64,000 bases of DNA from Gammaproteobacteria bacterium UBA7310 (GTDB lineage: Bacteria > Pseudomonadota > Gammaproteobacteria > Pseudomonadales > Ketobacteraceae): positions 1 through 64,000 of the forward strand of contig DKQK01000028.1 in NCBI GenBank assembly GCA_002471665.1. Reading direction: 5' to 3'. The notes below the pieces were generated by a model. The model worked only from the letters and a program-made list of their open reading frames with translations. It made no database searches and was not told the origin of the DNA. Within the stretch, counting starts at the first letter, position 1. Every line of letters begins with the position of its first letter. Positions 44,115 through 50,977 of the stretch are shown piece after piece. The position numbers and the translations under genes were made by a program.

Positions 44115-45227
44115 CTAAACCCCTGAAGACTCCTTAAACTGTGAAACGTGAGAATGAACCAAGCTTGAGAGTAACTCCAACGCCTCAATATCTTCCAGCC
44201 TTTTCGGTGGTGATTTCATGTAGTAGCTACAAACTGGGTCTAAAACCCCACCAATACCGAGCTCGCGCGCAATAGCAGCATATCTAATCACATCCATCAC
44301 CACAGCAGCGCTATTTGGTGAATCTTCCACTTCTAGCCGAACATCAATATTTAGCGGAGCGGAACAGAACCCCTCGGCTTCAACGCGTATGAATGCAACT
44401 TTAGTGTCTTGGAGAAAGGGAACGTAGTCCGATGGACCAATATGCAAATCCGCCTGCTTACTGATGTTTTCTACCTTTGATGCAACAGCGCGAGTTTTCG
44501 AGGTTTTTTTATCAACCAGTCGACTCTGATCCAACATATTAAGAAAGTCGGCATTGCCACCCACATTAAGTTGATATGACTTTGTAATCTCATACCCACG
44601 CTCTGATAACAACTCTACCAACCGCTGGTGAACAATTGTTGCTCCCACTTGGCTGCGTATGTCGTCCCCGACTAATGGTACTTTTTTATCCAGAAAAGCT
44701 TGGGCATAGAAAGGATCATTAGCGATAAACACAGGAACACAGTTCACAAACGCAACACCAGCTTCCAATGCTGCTTCGGCATAGTATCGGACAGCGTTTG
44801 TAGAACCAACGGGCAGATAGCAGACCATGACGTCTGCCTTGGAGGCACGCAAGCTCTCAGCTACGTTGACTGGCAGTTCACTAGAAATCGAAACTCTTTT
44901 CTCAAATGGATAAGCATCTGTATGCGGCGCGACCCCATCGATAATCGGCCCCATTTCAACAATTATATCCTTCAAAGATTCCGAAGGAGTATGCAGAAAA
45001 CGCGAATTATTAGGATTAGCGCCAATTGCATCATAAAGCGATTTGGAAACTTTACGAGAATCAACATCATATGCAGCTACAAATGATAAATCCCCAGCTA
45101 CAAAGCCAGCTAAATCTTTACTAATCAATCCGTTTGCAGCAGGGTGCCTGTTATAGAATTCCGCGCCTTGAATTAAACTTTCCGCACAATTCCCCACCCC
45201 GGCAACAGCCACCTTTATACTTTGCAT
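44115..45227 (-). CDS. ino1: myo-Inositol-1-phosphate synthase
   Basis: This 370-residue synthase is of the compact actinobacterial/archaeal type. It has VAGVGNCAESLIQG (NAD motif), YLPVGSTNAVRYYAEAAL, FVNCVPVFIANDP, LVGDDIRSQVGATIVH, QLNVGGNADFLNMLD, HIGPSDYVPFLQD and the late SPNSAAVVMDVIRYA. It converts glucose 6-phosphate to inositol phosphate using internal NAD redox. Inositol phosphate synthase is rare in gammaproteobacterial core genomes. Its place in this operon marks a cyclitol as the scaffold. Confidence 0.93.
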   Translation of the reverse strand: MQSIKVAVAGVGNCAESLIQGAEFYNRHPAANGLISKDLAGFVAGDLSFVAAYDVDSRKVSKSLYDAIGANPNNSRFLHTPSESLKDIIVEMGPIIDGVAPHTDAYPFEKRVSISSELPVNVAESLRASKADVMVCYLPVGSTNAVRYYAEAALEAGVAFVNCVPVFIANDPFYAQAFLDKKVPLVGDDIRSQVGATIVHQRLVELLSERGYEITKSYQLNVGGNADFLNMLDQSRLVDKKTSKTRAVASKVENISKQADLHIGPSDYVPFLQDTKVAFIRVEAEGFCSAPLNIDVRLEVEDSPNSAAVVMDVIRYAAIARELGIGGVLDPVCSYYMKSPPKRLEDIEALELLSSLVHSHVSQFKESSGV

Positions 45228-45242
45228 GATAACTCAAATCCA

Positions 45243-45650
45243 TTAGTGCTTGCTTGATGTAAGGCCAACCGCGTCCGCTAATGCACCGGCAACGTCTTTC
45301 GGAGAAAAATCTGTTTTTTCTTCATCTAAGCTGAGCGCAAAGTTGAAAATAAGACCATCTCTCGATTGCAAACTTAAAATTACTTGCGAATTATCATCGG
45401 TGACCCCTACTCCAAACCCAGAGGTCTCAATGGCTTCCTTCGGTGACAGTGAATCATATTCAGCAAATTGCTGTATATCTAGTCGATTAGCCGCCAATTG
45501 ATGAAGGATCTCAACTAAATGACCAAGAGTATCAAACGGAATATGGACAACAACCGAGCCGCCCGCCATCTCAGTTACACCCAACTTCACACTACTGCCA
45601 TCTTCTGCAATAGTACCAAAATCAATATTTTTAATAACCAGCTCTACCAC
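45243..45650 (-). CDS. Hypothetical protein, first gene of the biosynthetic operon
   Basis: The product has 135 residues from GTG 45650. It is acidic and soluble, with two similar-looking beta/alpha halves (VVVHIPFDTLGHLVEILHQL and IFNFALSLDEEKTDF-PKDVAGALADAV). I do not recognise it. Its ribosome site is an AAAGGGGGGGGG run, so initiation may depend on the length of a slippery G tract. The gap to the inositol phosphate synthase gene is 15 bp. It may be an accessory or carrier-like protein of the pathway. Confidence 0.65.
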   Translation of the reverse strand: MVELVIKNIDFGTIAEDGSSVKLGVTEMAGGSVVVHIPFDTLGHLVEILHQLAANRLDIQQFAEYDSLSPKEAIETSGFGVGVTDDNSQVILSLQSRDGLIFNFALSLDEEKTDFSPKDVAGALADAVGLTSSKH

Positions 45651-45651
45651 A

Positions 45652-45660
45652 CCCCCCCCC
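45652..45660 (-). repeat. Nine-G homopolymer in the ribosome site of the operon's first gene
   Basis: Nine C on the plus strand give AAAGGGGGGGGGT directly before GTG 45650. Length change here would alter Shine-Dalgarno spacing for the first gene of the eight-gene operon. Confidence 0.8.
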
Positions 45661-46326
45661 TTTATAATTCTAAATGCTTAAAAAATCATTGAAACTCAAA
45701 CAGTCTGACACCAACCAAACGGTAATACCATAAACACCACCACCCAGAGAACCGCAAAGCTTCTGTACTTGACCAGCGAAGCTCTTGAAAGACCCCAACT
45801 TATAACAAAAAAAACGAGACCCCACCAGTAGGTTATAAGCTAATATATTCTGTTATTCTTACTCCTTTGCCTTCCAACAATAGATTCATTGTACCCTTGT
45901 TGCACAAATCACGCTCTCCGGCAAAGCAGTGTCCACAACAAACTCGTCCACCCAATCAATTTAAACCCCACCAATAGCTAGAACTGGCTCTTCCATTTTT
46001 AGTAGAGGATCGCAAAACACCAACGTCACTAAAAGTCACATCAACCCCTAGCATCAAGACCCCAACAGCGAAGCACCCCTGCCATTTACACAAGACAAGC
46101 CAGCAATCAATAATGATGCATAATTTAAGCCAAGCACCAACGCTGAAGGGTATACTTGAACACTAACCGGCCAAGCTTTTTCTTTAATATAGCTGGGTGA
46201 ATAAAGGGGGCCAGCGCGATACCACGACATCAAAACGCATCCCAGCCATTTAAATAAAGGCGCAACCAAACCCCAACACAACAAAATCGGCACAATATTT
46301 GCTTGCACCTGCCATCCAAAAATATA
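45661..46326. other. Divergent region between biosynthetic operon and S12 gene
   Basis: No gene is supported in ~670 bp. An inverted repeat CTTATAAC (45799-45806) / GTTATAAG (45832-45839) is separated by 25 bp and could be a regulator site. Short imperfect repeats of GACCCCAAC and AGCGAAGC are scattered. A 93-codon hydrophobic frame on the minus strand (46054-46335) has a TTG start inside the S12 promoter and is not accepted. Confidence 0.4.
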
Positions 46327-46355
46327 TTGAAACAAGGTTCGTGACTCCGTATAAT
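46327..46355 (+). promoter_or_regulatory. Near-consensus sigma-70 promoter of the S12 paralog
   Basis: TTGAAA (46327-46332), exactly 17 bp, then perfect TATAAT (46350-46355). Transcription would start near 46362, about 34 bp before the ATG, and AAGGA lies at 46380-46384. It is the strongest promoter I can see in the element and implies high constitutive expression. Confidence 0.8.
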
Positions 46356-46395
46356 TCGCGCCTCGTTAATTATCTGATTTAAGGACTACCCCACA

Positions 46396-46767
46396 ATGCC
46401 GACGATTAATCAACTAATAAAGCGCCCCCGAAAAAGGAAGGTCGAGAAAGCCAAACGCCCAGCGCTACAAGCATGCCCCCAAAGACGCGGCGTCTGCACT
46501 CGGGTTTACACGACAACTCCGCGGAAGCCAAACTCAGCTCTCAGAAAAGTAGCGCGTGTTAAACTTACAAATGGATACGAATCCACCGCTTACATCCCTG
46601 GCGAGGGACACAACCTCCAAGAACACTCTGTTGTTTTGATTCGTGGAGGCGGACCAAACGACCTACCAGGCGTACGTTACTCTGTTGTTCGCGGCACACT
46701 GGATACATCTGGCGTGAGCGACCGGAAACAAGCCAGATCACGTTATGGCACCAAACGCCCAAAATAG
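46396..46767 (+). CDS. rpsL: Ribosomal protein S12 paralog with streptomycin-resistance-type residues
   Basis: This full-length 123-residue S12 keeps CTRVYTTTP, KPNSALRKVARVKLTNG and GEGHNLQEHSVVLIRGG. It departs at normally invariant places. Position 43 (Met counted; E. coli K42) is Arg, and the RVK of the second loop is Gly-Pro-Asn, so position 88 (E. coli K87) is Asn. His96 is also replaced (RYSVVRG). K43R and changes at K88 are the classic streptomycin-resistance changes. The gene is alone, without rpsG or tuf, so it is not the housekeeping str operon copy. It lies divergent to the biosynthetic operon. The MPTINQL start differs from the usual gammaproteobacterial MATINQL. It is probably a self-protection target protein. 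Confidence 0.9.
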   Translation: MPTINQLIKRPRKRKVEKAKRPALQACPQRRGVCTRVYTTTPRKPNSALRKVARVKLTNGYESTAYIPGEGHNLQEHSVVLIRGGGPNDLPGVRYSVVRGTLDTSGVSDRKQARSRYGTKRPK

Positions 46768-46859
46768 TTATTTCAATCTTAGCAGCCTAACCTTATACTG
46801 TTCTTGAATCGGTTTTCTCAAACATAGTGATCCAGTGTTGGGTCGAGAGGGTAGCTTAA

Positions 46860-47231
46860 ATGGATGAATGGGAATCTGCTGCTGAGATTTTAACCAAGGC
46901 AAAAGAAAGAATCGAACAATTTGGGTGGCAGCAGGGAGCGGCCAACCCTGTGGCCGTCGAATGTATGGCTACTGCAATGGAAAGGGCTTTTAAAAGCATG
47001 GACAAGTCTTTAGTTGAATTTGATCATGCGAAAGAAGCTCTAAGGCGCCAGATCGGTAAATCTTATAAAATCACAGAACAATCACAGAGCAACGACAAAA
47101 ACTTGTCTTACTGGGGCCAACTCTTTGTTCAATGGAATGATGAACCCGAACGAAAAGTGGAAGAGGTTATAGAAGCTTTCGAATCAGCTGCAAACTTGGC
47201 GACACAACTTTCATCATCTAGTGACGAATAA
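46860..47231 (+). CDS. DUF6197-like small protein
   Basis: This 123-residue protein starts with a helix (WESAAEILTKAKERIEQFGW) and has CMATAMERAF in the middle. It ends with FVQWNDEPERKVEEVIEAFE. The W..G..C...A..RA / WND-P-R-EEV pattern matches DUF6197 proteins, most common in actinobacteria. Function is unknown. It follows the S12 gene by 92 bp on the same strand and may be co-transcribed. If the family match is right, it hints at an actinobacterial link for this end of the cluster. Confidence 0.6.
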   Translation: MDEWESAAEILTKAKERIEQFGWQQGAANPVAVECMATAMERAFKSMDKSLVEFDHAKEALRRQIGKSYKITEQSQSNDKNLSYWGQLFVQWNDEPERKVEEVIEAFESAANLATQLSSSSDE

Positions 47232-47727
47232 GCAATGGAGAACCGAACTAATTTGAAGCGACTGTAGCTTACCATGAATATGAATATTGCATAACCATGG
47301 TAGCTCTTAATTGCAATAAGGGCCGTTAAAATATTTTCTAGATGTTATCCGCTTGTTGTCTAGCGGGAAACAGCAAGGTTGTTGGTAACTTCGCTACCCA
47401 CATTAGCTTTTGCGCCAACATCGTTAGAAAAACTGGATTTAGGGTTTGCCATCCTGCCCGCGGGAGAAGGTGATATCTTACGAAATCGGTCCATAAAATT
47501 CTTTCCAGATTGTTAAAGGGGCAGCATCTGAAGAACAACGCGTATCGTTACGATTATCGTAGGTAAACTCTCTGACACTCGAACATCATGAATCAAAGTT
47601 GCCATCATGTAAAGAAAATCGGAGCGAATCATGAAATGGTAATAATGCACATAAGTCAATTGAAGGTATTGGCATCCTAGGTGCCTAGTCCATCTAAATT
47701 GCCAAGATGGTCGGCACCAAGGACGTT
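47232..47727. other. Non-coding region between cluster and right-hand element genes
   Basis: Nothing coding is supported in ~500 bp. An imperfect inverted repeat (AGCTTACCATG ... CCATGGTAGCT) lies near 47268-47308 and could end transcription of the S12/DUF6197 unit. Confidence 0.4.
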
Positions 47728-48099
47728 TTACCAATCACGCCACTCACTACCAATTCCGACACTTACCCCATACACATCTGCATCTAAACCGACCGCTTCA
47801 GTGATAACATCAAGCAAACAACAAAGCTCCTCGCGTTCGCCTGTCTCAATGAGTTCCCTATTGACCTGGTTATGAAGGTCATTAAGCGCTTCTACCGATT
47901 CTTTTATCAGTGAAATTTTCACTTCATCACTTGCTTCGTCTCCCACAGCTAACAATGAAACTATCAGGTTATCCATAATAGCTTTAGCCAAACCAACATT
48001 TTCGGGCGTATACTGATCAAGCCCACGACCAAATCTAGCTGCCCATGTTTCAAATGGGTAACTTTTCCTAGCATCCGCTAGCTTATCTGAAAAACTCAT
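47728..48099 (-). CDS. Hypothetical protein, immunity-like appearance
   Basis: This 123-residue acidic helical protein starts at ATG 48099 behind GGAGG. It has a C-terminal half ETGEREELCCLLDVITEAVG ending in GSEWRDW. This tail style occurs in small proteins of unknown function, often near toxin genes. I cannot name the family. It is the second gene of a pair, 18 bp after the 169-residue gene. Confidence 0.55.
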   Translation of the reverse strand: MSFSDKLADARKSYPFETWAARFGRGLDQYTPENVGLAKAIMDNLIVSLLAVGDEASDEVKISLIKESVEALNDLHNQVNRELIETGEREELCCLLDVITEAVGLDADVYGVSVGIGSEWRDW

Positions 48100-48117
48100 A
48101 CCAACTTTCCTCCATGA

Positions 48118-48627
48118 TTATTTAGGATTTTTCTTCTTAGACTTGATTCTCTTGTACATCGATAACAAAACCCCTATGGCCTCTCTAGGAGTGGCCTTCT
48201 TTCCATTCTTCATTTTTATGGACTTAAGCTTCTCTCGCTGATTCTTGGTTACTGAAATAGTTACGATCTTATCCCCTGAATTTTTGTCTTTGTTTCTCCT
48301 ACGCCAACGCCTTTTTCTGATTTTCCCTGTCAGTGATGCCATTTCATCTTCTTCGAATAGTCCCTTCTCGCCGTAATGTGAATTAATGGTATCTATCAGA
48401 TTCTCAACTTTGTCATACATCTTTTTACTAAGTGTGAGCTTACCTTCTTTCACCCTCGTATCTAGCTTATCAACATAGGATTCAAGTAAATCTATGTATT
48501 TTGATGGGCCATCTGCTTCTTCTAACTTTTCTTGAATTGCATACAAATATTCAGCCACTTCTGCTGCACATTCAGCATCCACTCCCTCGTCTTTCCCATA
48601 CCATCGCAACTTCGCAATACCAACCAT
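48118..48627 (-). CDS. Hypothetical protein with basic C-terminus
   Basis: This 169-residue protein starts at ATG 48627 behind AGGAGG. It has an acidic helical N-terminal half (AECAAEVAEYLYAIQEKLEE), then a strongly basic linker (KIRKRRWRRRNKDK). A C-terminal region with a strand-helix pattern (KIVTISVTKNQREKLKSIKM, EAIGVLLSMYKRI) looks like a ribbon-helix-helix or other small DNA-binding unit. It may be an element maintenance protein. Function is unproven. Confidence 0.55.
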   Translation of the reverse strand: MVGIAKLRWYGKDEGVDAECAAEVAEYLYAIQEKLEEADGPSKYIDLLESYVDKLDTRVKEGKLTLSKKMYDKVENLIDTINSHYGEKGLFEEDEMASLTGKIRKRRWRRRNKDKNSGDKIVTISVTKNQREKLKSIKMKNGKKATPREAIGVLLSMYKRIKSKKKNPK

Positions 48628-48854
48628 TTCCCAGCCTCCTGCTTATTCGTTACGTGCCTCGCTCTTAAGCATAGACGAGAAAATTTCATCACCTCTAAAA
48701 AACCATTCACTCCAAAAACGAGGCAGAGTCCCGAAATAAAATCACACCCTTTAATAACAACAAGTTAGCGACACAAAAACGAGGCGAGGAACGTTAATCC
48801 TCCTTTTATAAATACTGTGAATACGACCTGCACCCATCAATGCAGGACACGCAA

Positions 48855-49058
48855 ATGAAAACTCAATCAGAAATGCACGAACTGAACATCCTAAAGACAA
48901 AGGAAGTGATGAAAATAACGACACTTTCAAGATCAACCTTATTCAGGCTCATCAGAAATGGTGACTTCCCTCGCCCAATCGAACTGACCCCAGGTCGATC
49001 GGGCTTTATCAATCAAGAAATACTCAACTGGATTAGTACCCGCAAGCGCGTGTGCTAA
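48855..49058 (+). CDS. AlpA-family small regulator
   Basis: The 67-residue protein has the AlpA/MerR-like helix-turn-helix of phage and island regulators: LKTKEVMKITTLSRSTLFRL followed by RNGDFPRPIELTPGRSGF and a terminal W-helix. AlpA proteins activate integrase or excision genes in P4-like elements. ATG 48855 with AGGA upstream is preferred to ATG 48840. It is divergent from the pair at 47728-48627 and 54 bp before the Rep-like gene. Confidence 0.82.
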   Translation: MKTQSEMHELNILKTKEVMKITTLSRSTLFRLIRNGDFPRPIELTPGRSGFINQEILNWISTRKRVC

Positions 49059-49112
49059 CAGCAGTGTATTCAGACAAACAACCGTTAAATTACTTTTAGA
49101 TAGGTATTAAGC

Positions 49113-50066
49113 ATGACTAAATTAAACAACACCGTAAGAAACCCATATTGCTTGGATATGATCACCACTACCTTTGACATAAACCCAGATCAGCAAGAGA
49201 GAATAGCCAACAGGATTACCGTTTTATTTAGAGACATAAAGAAACGAACCAAGTACCTAGGAACACAAGGAAAGATCACCCCGAATAATATGAAAAGGCT
49301 TAAGACCCTCTACTATCAAAACCACCTAATAGTTCTAGGAACAGGCTTTAGTACATTTACGCTTAAACTGTCTCTTCAGCCAAAAAGCGATTTGGTATCT
49401 TACTTAAGGCTCGAATTCAACCCAAACAAGGCCGGGCGCATCGGATGCCAATTGCTGCGAAGGCTTCTCATGTTCCTATTGGGAAGAAGCACAGCAGCAA
49501 CCTTTCCAAATAAATGTCGAGTTACGCGGATCGATTTGTGCTTTGATATCAATTTGAATGTAGGGAACCTGTTCCCGTACTACCCCAAAACTCGTGTATC
49601 TCAAATTATGCGCGATGAAGATGGGATGATCACTTCGTTCATAATTGGCAGTGGCGCTCACTCCCCTAATGCGGTAAGGACAACTATCTACGATAAGGAA
49701 CTGGAACAAATAAACAAAAATGGTTGCTCTCTATACAACCACGCGTTGTTTAGACTCGAATTCAGTGTTCGAAACACCAACCTAAGCATCAGCGACCTTA
49801 CCCCTTCATTTTTTCTAAAAATGATAAAGAAATTGAAATTCTACTCTGATGATTTTCTAGAGGATGATTACTTCAGCAACAACTTTCTATCCGTTGCCGA
49901 CGAGGAAGGCCTTAGTGCTGCATTTTCATACGCTTCAGAGAATGACACCAAGTGCTATAAAAGGCGGCTAGATACTCTGTATGAAGAACCATCTCCTTTC
50001 AATTTCAAACAATTGATTAAGCGTGATTTCAGAAAAGTGCTTAAGGAGCTATTTGTAAAATCCTAA
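49113..50066 (+). CDS. Rolling-circle-type replication initiator-like protein
   Basis: This 317-residue protein has the central CRVTRIDLCFDIN segment followed later by TTIYDKELEQ and LFRLEFSVRNTNL. This order resembles the replication-initiation factor family of filamentous phages and small plasmids (Rep_trans-like). The catalytic Tyr would lie in the YDKE region or nearby, but I cannot fix it. In an integrative element it may drive replication of the excised circle. It is coded just after the AlpA-like regulator. Confidence 0.6.
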   Translation: MTKLNNTVRNPYCLDMITTTFDINPDQQERIANRITVLFRDIKKRTKYLGTQGKITPNNMKRLKTLYYQNHLIVLGTGFSTFTLKLSLQPKSDLVSYLRLEFNPNKAGRIGCQLLRRLLMFLLGRSTAATFPNKCRVTRIDLCFDINLNVGNLFPYYPKTRVSQIMRDEDGMITSFIIGSGAHSPNAVRTTIYDKELEQINKNGCSLYNHALFRLEFSVRNTNLSISDLTPSFFLKMIKKLKFYSDDFLEDDYFSNNFLSVADEEGLSAAFSYASENDTKCYKRRLDTLYEEPSPFNFKQLIKRDFRKVLKELFVKS

Positions 50067-50224
50067 GTTAAGGTAACTTATGGCCGTTCCGCTCCGTTTT
50101 TGACTAGTGATATACAGGAAAATTCACTAAACACTAATGGGCGTGAGCGGCTACATATAAACACCAAGTGTATTTCAGATATTTACCTCAAATTCACATG
50201 GTTGAATTGTAAGCGCATCTATAG

Positions 50225-50392
50225 ACACCTACTGGAACAGCCCCATATCAGATATCAGAATGTATCGCACCCCCTGGGTTAACATCGCACCATCACCAAG
50301 ATCTAGGCCGCATGCAGTTAGTCGATGAGGCAGAACATAAAACGTTTAGACACACCGGCGGGATGTCTATTTGGGGCGGAGGGTACAAATAA
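50225..50392 (+). pseudogene. C-terminal tip of an HNH/EndoVII (SHH-type) toxin
   Basis: This frame is too short for usual gene finding (~55 codons, stop just upstream at 50222). It reads GLTSHHHQDLGRMQLVDEAE, followed by HKTFRHTGGMSIWG. The spacing HHH-x7-MQLV-x4-H-x4-HTGG is the signature of HNH/Endonuclease VII toxins of the SHH/WHH kind, found at the ends of Rhs, CDI and other polymorphic toxins. The N-terminal delivery part is absent. Its stop codon overlaps the ATG of a SUKH immunity gene (TAATG), exactly the expected toxin-immunity order. Confidence 0.75.
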
Positions 50393-50856
50393 TGACAATT
50401 ACATGGAATCACTACTTGTGGGATGAAGATCACCACGTAGACCCAGCCAGCATCAGATACCTAGAAGATGAATTAGACATCATCTTCCCGCAGGACTATT
50501 TGGATGCAGTGGTTTCAAATGACGGCAAGACTCCTAGCCCTAGCGTTCTATCTATTAACGGAAGAACTACGGGTATAGACGTTCTGTTCTTAATTGAAGG
50601 GGGTGAGCCAGAGGAAAGCAGCACAATCAGATCAAACCTTGAATATATCGAAGACGATGTGCCAGAAAAGATCATCCCCATTATGGGAACAGGTGGTGCC
50701 AGCGTCATTGCTTTTGATTACAGGCTCTCCAACCGCAACCCCAAAGTTGTTTTTGTGAATGCAGACAAAGAAGGTGAAGATGCAATCACTGAGATATCCG
50801 CTAACTTTACCGACTTTCTAAGTCTACTCAAATCGGCTCAACATAGTTATATCTGA
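50392..50856 (+). CDS. SMI1/KNR4 (SUKH-1) family immunity protein
   Basis: The 154-residue protein starts at ATG 50392 with GGAGG nine bases upstream; the site lies inside the toxin frame. SUKH features are ASIRYLEDELDIIFPQDYLD at the N-terminus, EKIIPIMGTGGASVIAFDYR in the centre, and EISANFTDFLSLL at the C-terminus. Such proteins bind and neutralise nuclease toxins. Its toxin is reduced to a short tip, so this is an orphan immunity gene that may protect against incoming toxins of the same type. Confidence 0.82.
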   Translation: MTITWNHYLWDEDHHVDPASIRYLEDELDIIFPQDYLDAVVSNDGKTPSPSVLSINGRTTGIDVLFLIEGGEPEESSTIRSNLEYIEDDVPEKIIPIMGTGGASVIAFDYRLSNRNPKVVFVNADKEGEDAITEISANFTDFLSLLKSAQHSYI

Positions 50857-50977
50857 CAGTGGTAGACCAGCTAGCTAACCCCTCGCTGCCGGTCTTCCGC
50901 CAAAGCTCCTTCTTTTTGCGCCCTGCTGCCAATAGTAATTTAACTGTACTTTGATTAAGCAGTGAAAGGCGCTCATC

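Noticed and set aside
31694..45650. Saxitoxin- or tetrodotoxin-type pathway
   Set aside because: Amidinotransferase, carbamoyltransferase and dioxygenase occur in saxitoxin clusters too, but there is no SxtA-type polyketide-like starter enzyme, and inositol phosphate synthase plus the S12 paralog point to a cyclitol acting on ribosomes.
46054..46335. 93-codon hydrophobic frame on the minus strand between the cluster operon and S12
   Set aside because: It starts at a TTG lying within the S12 promoter, has no good ribosome site, and its composition looks like chance hydrophobicity in AT-rich DNA.
46396..46767. The S12 gene as the normal housekeeping rpsL
   Set aside because: It lacks rpsG, fusA and tuf neighbours, lies inside an integrative element, and differs at residues that are invariant in normal S12.
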